Source: Cyanophora paradoxa (lineage: Eukaryota > Glaucocystophyceae > Cyanophorales > Cyanophoraceae). From it: DNA of 64,000 bases. The notes under the pieces are model-generated. The model was given only the letters and a program-made list of their open reading frames with translations. It ran no database searches and was not told where the DNA came from. Made by a program: the position numbers and the translations under genes. The stretch's first letter is position 1; each line of letters begins with the position of its first letter. Of this stretch, positions 32,637 through 43,915 are shown piece after piece. The stretch covers positions 1 to 64,000 of the forward strand of contig QPMI01000026.1 of NCBI GenBank assembly GCA_004431415.1, read 5' to 3'.

Positions 32637-33329
32637 ATGAGTGTTGCGCCGCAGCCGCCACGGTCAGCCCCTGAGCCAGACAAGCACAACTTTGGACTCG
32701 GTGGCTGGAACATCAACAGCTCCGCAATTGCAGTTATGAACCATCTTTCCCACGTTTTCTCTGAAATCGTGCGCGGGTTGATATCCCTGTTCGAATTCTA
32801 CCGTGGACGTTGTAACGTGCTCTGTCTTAACTTCCGTGTGCAGAACGCGCTTTCAAAGCCCTGGAAACAAGCACAGGCCTTGCCGGACGGACCCCGCCGT
32901 GAACAAGCGCTGCGGGAAACGGGCAGGCGGCTCTGGGGACCCTCGGACCCGAAGGGCTCGCCCCCCAGGAGCCCTCTCGCCTCCTGGCACACCAGGGCGC
33001 CACCCACCTCGGGCTTCCTCGCTGCCCTGCGATTTGACCCGGAAACCTGTGGACTCCACGTCCTCCTTCACGAAGGACTCACGTCGCTGATTGTAGAGGG
33101 CGAGCTCTACGGCACAAGCTCGCCGCAGGACATCGCTCTCTTCCGCGAGTTCGCCGCGTTTTTGAGACAAGTGCAGCTTCAACTAATGAAGGAGAGCCCC
33201 CCGCGGCCGGACCTGAAAAGGATGCTTAACTGGCTGGCCGATTTTGTGGTGCTTGCTTCGAATATTCGAATATTTGAAGAAATACCGGCCTTGCTTGCCG
33301 TGTTTGATTGCTTCGGATATTCATTCTAG
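32637..33329 (+). CDS. Hypothetical protein, 230 residues
   Basis: This single open frame runs from ATG at 32637 to TAG at 33327. The frame stays open upstream to about 32520, so the ATG is a choice rather than a certainty; an upstream exon may be joined instead. The composition is that of a globular protein, not of low-complexity GC sequence: it contains FGLGGWNINSSAIAVM, FDPETCGLHVLLHEGL, SPQDIALFREFAAFLRQVQL and MLNWLADFVVLASNIRIFEE. The second half looks mainly alpha-helical. There is no signal peptide, clear membrane segment or known motif. The unrelated RING-like gene follows on the same strand about 270 bp downstream. Confidence 0.55.
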   Translation: MSVAPQPPRSAPEPDKHNFGLGGWNINSSAIAVMNHLSHVFSEIVRGLISLFEFYRGRCNVLCLNFRVQNALSKPWKQAQALPDGPRREQALRETGRRLWGPSDPKGSPPRSPLASWHTRAPPTSGFLAALRFDPETCGLHVLLHEGLTSLIVEGELYGTSSPQDIALFREFAAFLRQVQLQLMKESPPRPDLKRMLNWLADFVVLASNIRIFEEIPALLAVFDCFGYSF

Positions 33330-33600
33330 ATCTGAACGTACATGCACAGGTACAGTGCGCCTGTAGTGTGGACGGACCCGCCCCAAGGCCGGAGGCAGGA
33401 CGCCCAGGAGTCCAGCTAGTCTGCGCAGCGCTCGAGGAGCTTTTCGGCGAATTCGAAGATCACAAGCACGAACAAGCGAAGGCGTCGACGTCGGCTTCGA
33501 ATTTCTCGGCCGGTACAACACTAGCCTGTCCGCATACGTATACGTATGCGGATCACGAAGCTAAGAGCCAGCTGCAGCAGAATTCGAACGGCCGCGGGGG

Positions 33601-35636
33601 ATGGTGCGCGTGGAGTTCAGGGAGTTCGACTCCTCCACTACGCCCTACACGTACAGCGCCGAGGAAGAGAAGCAGCGGGCCGCTCTGCGCCGGGAGGTTG
33701 AGCGGGTGGCGCGCGCGTCTGGCGTCAAGGTTGTGCGGGAGGTGCGCACGCCCAGGCCCTCGATCCGCAGCAGTTTCTGAGCAGAAAAGTCTGACGAAGC
33801 CGCAGCGGAAGTCGAATTCGAATTCGAAGGCGCCCGCAAGTACAAGTGCTCCGGCGCAGCCCGAATCCGGGGGGGACGAGGTCGTGGAGCCCCCCAGTGC
33901 GGAAGGAGCAAGGACCGCCCAGCACGAGAAGCGCATGGCCGCGTTCCGCCGCGAGTTCGAGCAGGCCGTGCGGACGTTTGACGTCGGGCCGTCCTCGCAG
34001 TCGGTACACCATGAATTCTCGAGCTCTGCATAATCTCATGATCATCCTCGCAATTCACGCAATCGACCGCTGCTGATTGCATTTTGGACTGCAGCCGGCT
34101 ACCCTAAAGAAAGCACGCGAGCTGGTGCGCAGGATCTACTCAGATCTAGTTGCCGCTTTCTCGTTTCCTGACCTCGGATCGCGATCTGATCTGATCTGAT
34201 CTGACCTCGCCAGAGCGCCGCGAACCTCGCCCTCAACATCGAGTACAAGGCCGGCTCGCTGGAGGACCTCGAGGCGGCGCTCAAGGCCTCCCGCGCCGCC
34301 CTCGCCGCCCTACTGGCCCTCGCCAAGCCCCCCGCGGCCGGCCCTCGGCCGGCGCCTCCCGCGGCCGCTGCCGCTGCCGCGGCTGCCACTGCCGCTAGCG
34401 CTCCTACTGCGGCCGCCGTTGCGTCAGCGTCTGACGAGGAGGATCCGCATAAGGACGAGGTAATTTCCCAGCGGCTATCGGCGTCCCTGCGACTCGGCAA
34501 CGCGTTCAGCGCCCTTGATACGGATCCAGAGCCCGGGCGGCCAGCTGCAGCCGCGCGCCAGCGGTCTCCAGCGCCGCTGCCACAGCTGCAGGCGGCACAG
34601 CACGTGCACGGGGCTCCGGCAGCGGCCGCAAGCTTGCAGCCCTCTTCCGCATCCGGCCATCCGTCATCATCGATATCGGCCCTCGGTGCAGGTTCGGCCG
34701 CAAACTGATTAGATTCTTTTTCGAAGTTATTTAAATTAATATTCGGCTGATTATGAATAATCAGAAACGCTCGCGGATGCCGCAACAGCAGCTCATGATC
34801 AGCCCCCGGGCCCGCCAACCACCCCCTCGCTCCGGATCCCTTCTGCATCGATATCCTCAAGCTCGAGCACAACGCCGCCAGCTGCCACCGTGCCCGCCGG
34901 CGGGGCCGCCGCCGGCCCCGCCCCCGCAGCTGCCGCCGTTCGCAAGCCGGCGAAGTACTGCCCCCCGGGCCTCTTCTCGCGGCCTGCGCCAGCCTCGGCC
35001 CAGGCACCGGCACCGGCGCCAGCTGCAGCCTCTTCGTCTCTGCCGCTGGCGCCGCCGCAGCCGCCTGCGCCGGCCGCCCTGGCGCCCGCGGTCGCGGCAG
35101 CAGCCGCGCCAAGCCCTCCCCCAGATCCGGCAGCCGCTCGAGCTCTTCATCCGCCAGCCTCGGCACCGGCTAGCGTGGATCTTCCTGGCGTCCCAAAATT
35201 TGTTTATCTTTATGTGTTCCCTGCCCCAGCCCCGGCGGCGGCGCCCGCGCGAGAGGAGCCCTCGGACTTTGTCGCCCATGCGGTCTCGCCCGACGGCCGC
35301 CTCCTGAGCGCGCGCGTCAAGCGCCCGCCCCCCGCCTGCGTCCTCTGCAGCGAGGACCCCGAGGAGGATGGCCCCGCCGCCTGCATCGTAGGGATGCAGG
35401 TCCACGCGCCTTCGAATTCGGGCGCCGGCGCCGGCGCCGTCGGGCACCTCACCGGCCACGTCGCCGTCTGCGCCGCCTGCGTCGCCTCGTGGGACCGCCG
35501 GGCTGCCCGCTCCAAGTTCGACCTGCTCAAGTGCATCGTGTGCAGGGCGGACCTCGCGCCCGGCCTGCACCCGCGGGGCCGGCCCCTCGTCGCCCACCAG
35601 TTCTGCTACCTCGATGGCAGCCGCGCCCAGCTCTAG
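33601..35636 (+). CDS. RING-like zinc-binding protein with Ala/Pro-rich linker (intact copy)
   Basis: Five exons with matching phase 0: 33601-33729, 33785-34003, 34095-34148, 34214-34459 and 34803-35636, giving 493 residues. The first half is charged and helical (AEEEKQRAALRREVERVARA, FRREFEQAVRTFD, LKKARELVRRIYSD, LEDLEAALKAS). A long Ala/Pro/Ser linker follows. The C-terminus has CVLC, then GHLTGHVAVCAAC, then KCIVCRADL. This matches the RING spacing (C-x2-C ... H ... C-x2-C ... C-x2-C), with His where the third ligand is usually Cys. RING proteins usually act as ubiquitin ligases, so that role is inferred. A truncated copy lies at 5855. Start and intron 4 acceptor are my best choice, not certain. 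Confidence 0.65.
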
Positions 35637-35639
35637 ATA

Positions 35640-36002
35640 TATATATATATATATATAGATCTAGCTAGGCCCAAATCTAGCGATCCTTGAGCCATGCATT
35701 TAATTTGAACCATCTGCATCTCGAAGCTGTAGTGGCTGGCAGTAAGTCATGATCATGAATCTAACTAACGTCTTTGTCGAACTAATCTTTTTGAAGCCTT
35801 TAAAATTTTAAGCTTGAAAGCCTCATCTTAAGCTTCATCGCGAAGCTTGAAGCTTGCTAATGATCTGCGACCGATGATGATCCGAGCTGGCCTGTCGGCT
35901 GAATTAGAGAGATCGCTTAAGCTTGTACATTCTCTCATCCGATAGATATCAAGCAGATTTTTAGATAGACCTATTTAGGTCAGGTTTGCCCTCCGCTCAT
36001 AT
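35640..36002. other. Intergenic flank interrupted by the LTR element
   Basis: This flank matches 6782-6963 and 7220-7395 of the first block, so it gives the pre-insertion state for both mobile elements. An (AT)n run of about 20 bases starts just after the RING-like stop. Confidence 0.5.
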
Positions 36003-38078
36003 TATTATTGGTGTTGTTGGCCCGCTCTGCTGTGCTGTGGCTGCCCAGCTGTGCTCCCAGCCCGTGCGCTACACGCGGGATTGCCCCGAGGGGTGGTGGG
36101 GCTGTATTGGGAGCCGTGGTGCGGTCCCGGAGGGTACAGCGAGACTACTGACTGGGGTACATGGTAAGAGTGGCTCGACTCAGTGGAAACCAGGCTGGCA
36201 ACATCTCCCTCACTGGTAAGACCACGTCCACGTGGTCCACATCGGAACGGCAACGACTACGCCCGCGTGGTCGGGGCCGGGACGGAAAACGCTTAGGCCT
36301 GGCAGTGAACCAAGGGCCAGAAGGGGTACAACTCAAAGGCCGTCCGAAAGATCGAGGGTACGCCAAGGGAACGAGGGGTACAGGGATCTCCCTCACTGGT
36401 AAGGTGAAAGCTACCGAGGGGGGATCTCCCTCACTGGTAAGGATGAAGCCACTACGGAACTGCACGAGAAAGGACAGGGATGAGAAAGAACCCGCTATCC
36501 AGGGCAGCAGCGAGGCACGAGGTCTGAAGAGGCCAAGCCACTGATGGGACCCTGGGGGCCATACAGAGAGGCACCGGCACTTGCATCCCACAGCAAGAGA
36601 CCAGGCAGAAAACCACCACCCGACGGGAAAGGAAATGGGAAGACTCAAAAGAGGAATGGAGAACGGCAAAGGATGCAAGGGGGCAGAGCCCGGGGGACAT
36701 CGACGTCGGGGTACAGCACGTCAGCGACGGGGAGGGGCGGCTCGGGCAATCACGGCCATCGTAAAGACGGGTGTGACGCGCGGCACGCAAGGTAAGTCTG
36801 GTCATCTTGAAGCCTCGATTGCGAGTGGCCGCATCTGAGCAAGACAGCAAGAGGGATCGGTCAGAGCCATCCTTCCGCAGGGGCCACCACTCAGGCGGGA
36901 GGCTAGCAGCTCGGGACCGGCGAGGCAACTCTCTTCGGGGCTCCAACGGGCCATGGCAGGCTATGCGACTCATCGGATACATCATCCGGGATTGGAAGGG
37001 CAACGCCGCATCGGATACATCATCCGTGGGCCATCGGACAGCGATAAGGGTCACGACTGAACGGCGCGGGGCCGGACTCCCAGTCGGTTGCGACAGACTC
37101 TCAGTCGGAAGCAAGATAGACTCTCAAAGCTCATAGACTCTCAAGGCGACTGGCATGGGTAGCCGAGTCGCGGGACACGCATAGATGGTTCCCTTCTAAG
37201 AGCGACTCTCGGGGGGCGAGCTGCTAATGCGACGGAAAGAACGAGAGAGAGCGTATCTTCAGCGTGAAGATGTAGCTTGGTCGCCGCCTCCAGTCCGTAC
37301 GCGCAGGTCCGGGCGATCGCGGCCAAGCCTTTGAAGTGCGCGCCGGTCTGGTTGGGCGGACTCCCGGGACGCGCAGCACTCGCAGACAGCGCTCGCCTTT
37401 GGCGCCCTTGCTCACGCGCGCGGAGCGCGGCGTGCTGGGTCGCTGAGGGACGCAAGCCGAGGCTCATGCCGGAATCACCCGGCCTCCGATGCGCGATGGC
37501 GCTGATCGACGTGGAAAGAACACCAGCTCTCGATCAGGCCGCACGGATTACGCTGGAATCACCCAGCTGCCAAGGCTGCTGCAGGCGGCACGGGAATCAC
37601 CCGACGGTCCGACGCGGTCCAGCGCGCGAGCGAGGGCCGGTCGCGGGGCATCACCCGGTGCTGCTGCTGACGAGCACATCGCTGCGGTCGCGGTTGGGAT
37701 CGCCATCTTCTTCTCCTCCCTCCGCTTTTGAAGATTCGGCCTCCGTGCCGATCGTCCCTCCTTTTCGTAGTCCAGCGATCGCGCGCACTCTCCACCATGC
37801 AGAATCCACGGACTCTCCACCGGCGCATCGACGTCCGCAGCGTCCGTCGACGGGGCCAGGGGCTGTCGCGGCGAGGGTATTATTGGCGTTGTTGGCCCGC
37901 TCTGCTGTGCTGTGGCTGCCCAGCTGTGCTCCCAGCCCGTGCGCTACACGCGGGATTGCCCCGAGGGGTGGTGGGGCTGTATTGGGAGCCGTGGTGCGGT
38001 CCCGGAGGGTACAGCGAGACTACTGACTGGGGTACATGGTAAGAGTGGCTCGACTCAGTGGAAACCAGGCTGGCAACA
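36003..38078. mobile_element. LTR-type non-autonomous retroelement, about 2.1 kb
   Basis: Two nearly identical direct repeats of about 201 bp (36003-36203 and 37878-38078) bracket 1.67 kb. Within each repeat the canonical edges TGTTG (from 36012) and CAACA form a TG...CA pair. The first block has an uninterrupted site (CTCATATATATATAGCGG, near 7390), so insertion is demonstrated; the flanks suggest an ATAT-type target duplication. The inside has no recognisable gag, protease, reverse transcriptase or integrase, although frames of 127-249 codons exist. This fits a TRIM-like or otherwise deleted LTR element mobilised in trans. Phrases reading CTCCCTCACTGGTAAG occur three times in the first 240 internal bases. 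Confidence 0.7.
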
Positions 38079-38211
38079 ATATATATATATATATATAGCG
38101 GTGTACATGTGGTTATCATACACGCTTGTCATTTCATGCCTCACTTCATGTCATGTCATTTCATTTCATGTATAGGAGCGTACACGTACGTACTACCGTT
38201 GCGGTTCAGGC

Positions 38212-41200
38212 TTAGCATTCGAGGCCTACAGCAGCGGCGGATCCGGACTCGAACACCGCGGCCACCGCCCACGTGCACTCCTCCTCCATGTCCTCTTCGA
38301 ATTCCTCGAAATCCATCTGCTGCAGGCCCTCCTCGAGCTCGAGTGCCTGCACAATCGAGCTCGATATAAATAAATAAATAAATACAGAAGATAATATAAC
38401 AGATGCTTTGGGGAGGGCCGGGGGCCTGCCTCTGGGCCATCCTCGCTGAAGGCAGCTGTGCTTTGATCCAGCTGCGCCCAGGACACACTGCGCAAGACTT
38501 AGCCTAGCTAGGACTCTGCCTCAGGCCTAGACCAAGAGCTAGAGGCGCACAACAGTGACGAAGTCACTGGTATTTGCATAATTACTTATTGGGCGTAGTA
38601 TAATATATAGCGCGGCTCACGTTTTGTTGGCGTCGGCCTCGCCAGAGCTGCTCACATTGAAGCAATTGGCTTTCGTGGAGTCGCCCCCGCCCCACGTTTG
38701 CTGCACAGCCACTGAATTGAATCCGTTGGCTTGGCATCTGCGCGGGTCGCGAATCTTAAGACATTCGATTACCGAAAACTCGATGATTATTGCCTGACGA
38801 GATCTAGACGTGGCATGTTTATTCATATGAATTCGAATTCGCTTCTCCAGATCTATGATCATGAGCGAACACGCATCTGAAAGGAGAACTCCGGAAAGAA
38901 ATATATAGCTATCACAGTATAGGAGCTTGCAGGCCTCGACTACATATAAAAATCGAAACTCTGAAAATGCGCTCACGCAAACCAGAAGTCTCCTCCGACA
39001 CCATTCGTTGCGAGACCTTTCTCCCCCGTGCAGTCTGAGCCCTGCGTACCGAAAATAGCGCCAACACCACATCATTTGGCCATGCATGGATGTGTGATGA
39101 GACGGTTGTTGTTCGCGATCGTTTCATGGACTGGTACTCGGATGAGATTACAAACCTTGAAACAGACTTTGTTGTAGTCCCCTGCAGGCACCTAATGTCA
39201 GAGACTTCGGGCGACAGCTGCAGCGCATATGATTGCGAGTCGCGCGCATGCATATATGCGCACCGCTCTCAACCTGGACCCCGCCGACATCGAAGGAAGA
39301 CGGGGCGGCGTACGCTCCTTCGGATTCCTGCACAATCGAGCTCGATGTAAATAAAACGTACGAGCAGATGCTTTGGGGCGGGGGCTTTGCCTGCGTGTCG
39401 CCGAGCGAGTAATCGTATCCGGTGGTCGGTTGGGCGGCATAATATTCATCCATCCTGGAACCGGCGTCGGGCCGCTTCATGATCAGCGTCACTTGTGCGT
39501 ACGCACGAGCATCCTAGAAAAAGGAAGTCGTGGGGCTCACTCTTGGCTGGTCCAGGTCTCGCCAGTGGAGCTCACATTTTTGCATTTGACCATGGTTTTC
39601 GCGCCTTCAGCTGTCGTCTCCCATGTAGCTACGGAATGGTAACTGTTGTTGTAGCATCTGCGTGGCCCGGCGCGACAATAATCGATAATCATGATCAGTA
39701 ATGTTGAGCGCAATCGCGAGCATCGATCGCGAATCTGCATACGGAAGGCCCAACCGGCTCCCAGTGGTTCATAGCGATTGCAATTGGGGGAAAACGGAAG
39801 CGGAAGCGGGGGCGGGGCGGAGGGGAGGTGGGGGGGGGGGGGGGGGGGGGAGGGAGGGAGGGGGGGGGGGTGGCGGATTTAGATAGAGAAAGTGTGCATA
39901 GGAGACACTCACGCTTTCCAGAAGTCGTCTCCAACACCATTCGTCGCAAGCCCTTCAGTTCCCTGGCAGTCCCAACCCTGCGCAGATGCGTTGAGAGTTC
40001 ACGATCGCGACCTCTGATTTAAAAGCGTGCGCTCTGATCATGGGCTCACCGCGAAGCATGACTTGACGAGGGAGCCTGCAGTTGCAGATTAGTGAAACGA
40101 ATGTACCTTTTGATCAGCTCGATTTTCGAAGCATCTATGTATTTAAATTTATAGCTATGTTGCACAGTGTACGTTGCGCCGCGCATTGATATTGAACGAA
40201 TGCCGCACGCACCCTCTTGGACCTCTACCCCTCCGACGGTGAACGGTGGGTCCCAGGGCACGCTGAGTCGCGATCGCGGCATCAGCCTCGACACTTAACC
40301 CGCTCAAGCTGATCATTAAGCAGAGACAATATTAATGGAGATGCTCACGTCATTCGAAGGTCTTGTTCAATCGCTTGGGATCCGGACCCAATAACCTGGG
40401 CGCAATTGGCTTTGGTGCCGTCGGTCTTCTGTTGAGTGGCCAAGTGAATGTATCCATTGGCGTGACATCTATACGGTCACATGTCACAGTCAGTTCCAAG
40501 TCGGCAATCGATATCCAGAGCGATCGTGCAGGCGGCAGCTGGATCTAAAGCGCCCTCAATTAATTACACACAGGTCAAAGCGGCAAATTATGTAATATGT
40601 AATACCGCCACCACCGTCTTCGATTAAAACAAAATGCTCCAATTTAAGCGGCCAAATGAAATTTCAGCGGCCCGGATTCAACTGGCAATCTGCACAGATT
40701 CGGAGCCGCTCACGCTTTAAAGAAGTCCGGTCCGACGCCACTCGTCTCCAGAGCCTTCTCTCCGGTGCAGTAGAACCCCTGCATAACAGCTTAAATATAA
40801 GGTATTAAACGTTGCAATTACCCCTTCTCTAGATCTTTCAAAGTGTACGCATGTATACGTATTCGCATACAAGCTTAAGCTTGAGTTCGGGAGGAAAACC
40901 ACATCAAAGCAGCTTCGGGGATCCTGACATACCGAGAAGCAGGCCTTCGTGTCGTAACCTTATAGTACAGGTCGAACTTAATTCAAGAGAATAAACATGT
41001 ACGACGCGTCGAGCGCACCTCTCTCGATCTCTACCCCACCAACTTTGAAATCCCAGGGTACGCTGCGATGATTGCTTAGGATATGTAATCGCAACCTCAG
41101 GTTCATCCAAACGCGATTGCAATTAAAACACGGTTCGCAAGTCACCGAGTGTATGCGATGTTAAGTGGCTATCTCCAAGCTCGATCGCGAGGTGCGGACA

Positions 41201-43651
41201 TAAAAGCAACCTCTCTGCTCAGGCTTTTGATTAAAGCAGTTTGCTGGCGGTCGAATTACATATATATGTCTCTTGTCGGGTATTTATAAAATTTGATTAT
41301 CTCCGCGCCATGAGAAATAGAATAGACATCACGCACGTTTTGTTGATGTCGACAATGCCGGAGCTGTTCACGGTTAAGCATTTTGCATTCGAGTAATCGC
41401 CGGTTCCCGACGACTGCAGAATAGCCATGGAAGGGTACTTGGCGTTGTTGCATCTGCAAGTGCGGCCCCAAGCCGGAACTCGAGTCAGGTGCAGTAGAAA
41501 ATTAAACCTCGACTCCGAAGCAGGTGCAGAAGCTTGAATCTAGAAAAGATCTAGACAGCCATGCAGGCCGCAAATGTTTGGAGCCTGGGTCACTCACGCT
41601 TTCCAGAAATTGTCTCCAACGAACTCTGTGGCGAAAACCTTTTTTCCAGTGCATTCAGGCCCCTGCGCGCGGGTGCGAATTAGCTTGGGTATGGACGTAC
41701 AAATTCAAGCCCACGAGGAGAGGCGAATGCGGCCCGGAGAAGTTTCATTTACCGTAAAGCATGCCATGGTGTCGTTTCCTGCATTCCAAAAGTTAGCCCC
41801 AGTATCGAGCCACGCACGCACGCGTGTAAGATAATTTGGAAGGCGGCGTGACGTCTACACGCACCCCTGTCGACCTCGATAACGCCGCGGGTGGGATCGT
41901 TAAACATTGGGTATCTCCATTGCATGCTGCGTAGATCCCAGCCTCATGGTCAGCCTTGACGACACACGCTTAAGAGCTCTACTTTCCGAAGTTCGCATGC
42001 ATCATGGCATGTTCAATTTTTGCAACGGCTCACGTTCTGTTAGCGTCGACGTCGACCACGCCGGCGCCGTCGGCGGCCGAACTAATATTGTAGCAAATGG
42101 CCTCGTCGCTGTATCCCCCGCTCCACGGCTTCCGCATAGCCACGGACGAGTAACCAGAAGCTCGGCATCTGCGTGGCCCAGATCGCGAGCGTCATGTACA
42201 AATGCATGCCGAGCCCCCTGGGAATATTAATCTCGCAGATTTAAATCTATAAGAAAGCATCAAGAACTTGTACACTGTACAATAGCCCGAGAGGCCTACA
42301 GATCTAGAGCTCGAGCATGCATATGCGATACTATCGATTCATATGCGAGATGCAGAGTGAGTTACTAATTATAATTATAAGTTTCGTGTCTAGAACTGTG
42401 ATTTAAGAAATTAAATGTATAAAGCCGCAGCTGCAGCTGCAGGTTCACGGTCATGTGGATGATGATTACTCACGCTTTCGAGAAATCACTGCCCACGCCT
42501 TCAGTTTCAAGTTCCTTGCTTCCAGTGCAGTTCGGCCCCTGCGAATGCGAGGGCAATATTAATTGCCCGCTTTGAAGATCCGCTAGCAAGGAGTCCGGTC
42601 CGAAAGGCCGAAACTATTTATATTATATAAAGAAGTCGACGAAGATATATTATATAAAGAAGTCACCTTGAAGCAGGCCTTCATAGCGATGCCTGCGTGC
42701 GAAAATTCGCTTCAACATAAGTCCTTCTGTTCTGGAGAGGCTAGGGCTTGGGCAGCGATCGCGCGATCCGAAATTCAGTCGATATCGATTCTAGTTTTTG
42801 ACGCGCATGCGCGCACCCCTCTCGATCTTGACCCCGCCAAGAATGGAATCCCAGAGGACTCTGCGCCGCGATCAGCTACTCCTCGTGACCCCATCCTCAA
42901 GGTCAGCTTCAGGTGATTGAGCGGGCTATTTAGCTATGAATGCGTATGTGAGGCGAAAGTGCGCGGCTCACTCTCTTTGACTTTCGACTCGCCCAGATCC
43001 GTTGACGATGTCGGAACGGACCTCTCCAGAGCCGTTGACATTGAAGCAACGGCCTTTCGGCCCATGTAATTGCAAAGCCAAGCTTTTGTGACCATTGCCC
43101 CAGCATCTGTCGACCCAAGTGAGTGATGGTCGACGTCAGTTGCGGCAAAGAAATAGCATCTCGAATACTAATTTTAGCACGAGCAAGCAATTGCATGTCC
43201 CAGGCCCCAGGCTATTACGTATACACAACGTTAACGCCCAGACTGTTACATTCGGCTCAATGCCACTCACGCCTTCCAGAAGTCATCGCCGACTTCGCTG
43301 GTCTCAAGCACTTTGTCTCCAGTACAGTCCGGTCCCTGCGCACACGCGCGCCGAAGCGTCAGCTGCAGGTAACTCGGAATCGAATGTGGACCCATATGCA
43401 TGGCCCAGCTCTATGACATAAATCCGCAACTCTAAAACTCTTAGACCGCTGCGGAATCGCAGGTGTCACAGTGTGCAGGCACGTATATATATGCGTATAC
43501 TGCACTACGGGACTTTAAAGGTCGAACAACTAATACGTAAACTGAGAAACTCGAGATACCGTGAAGCACGCCTTGGCAGAGGAGCCTGCCGGCGCCGATC
43601 GCGCAGATCAGCGATATGTATGCATATGCACGTCCGTTTCGAGACCGGCGC

Positions 43652-43711
<60 letters not shown>

Positions 43712-43915
43712 GCTGTAGAGCGCCAGCACTCAAGCTTGCAGTGCAAAGCTTAAGTTGCATGCGCAGCGATCCGATGATGGCGTGCATATGATCACGCGTA
43801 CGTATACGTATACGTATATTGCGCGGCACACGTGCATGCGCACGCACCCTTCAACACGGTAACTCCGCCGACCACCTTGGTTGCCGGTTTCGATGGCTTC
43901 GGGCCCATTCCGTAT
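38212..43915 (-). CDS. Secreted-type tandem repeat protein, copy 2 (six 4-exon cassettes, 5' end missing)
   Basis: Exons: 43915-43848, 43585-43560, 43335-43271, 43106-42972, 42860-42817, 42692-42667, 42538-42474, 42168-42034, 41926-41865, 41778-41753, 41662-41598, 41453-41337, 41062-41019, 40958-40933, 40778-40714, 40468-40349, 40262-40213, 40075-40050, 39977-39913, 39657-39541, 39340-39264, 39181-39156, 39041-38977, 38737-38621 and 38359-38212, about 592 residues in one frame. The exon order and all 26-nt and 65-nt exons match the first copy. Differences include 42168-42034, 6 nt longer through an extra GTCGAC, and 40468-40349, longer by 12 nt. Two cassettes have altered the DFWKA signature (DFSKA, DFWFA). 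Introns have diverged and gained or lost simple sequence while all frames stayed open, which argues for selection on both genes. Function unknown. Confidence 0.8.
39784..39889. repeat. G-rich tract in an intron of copy 2
   Basis: The intron between cassettes 5 and 6 contains GGAAGCGG repeats followed by long G runs. The equivalent intron of copy 1 (near 9100) lacks the G runs. Confidence 0.7.
43654..43709. repeat. (TA)n microsatellite in an intron
   Basis: About 28 uninterrupted TA units in the first recognised intron region of copy 2. Copy 1 has no such tract at the equivalent place. Confidence 0.95.

Noticed and set aside
34099-35166. 355-codon minus-strand frame over the RING-like gene
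   Set aside because: It is the shadow of the Ala/Pro-rich plus-strand coding sequence, which has matching splice phases and a conserved zinc motif.
36161-38026. Open frames of 127-249 codons inside the LTR element as gag or pol remnants
   Set aside because: None shows protease, reverse transcriptase, RNase H or integrase motifs, and the composition is basic low-complexity.
43654-43709. Long (TA)n tract as a possible promoter or origin
   Set aside because: It is a microsatellite inside an intron and is missing from the paralogue.
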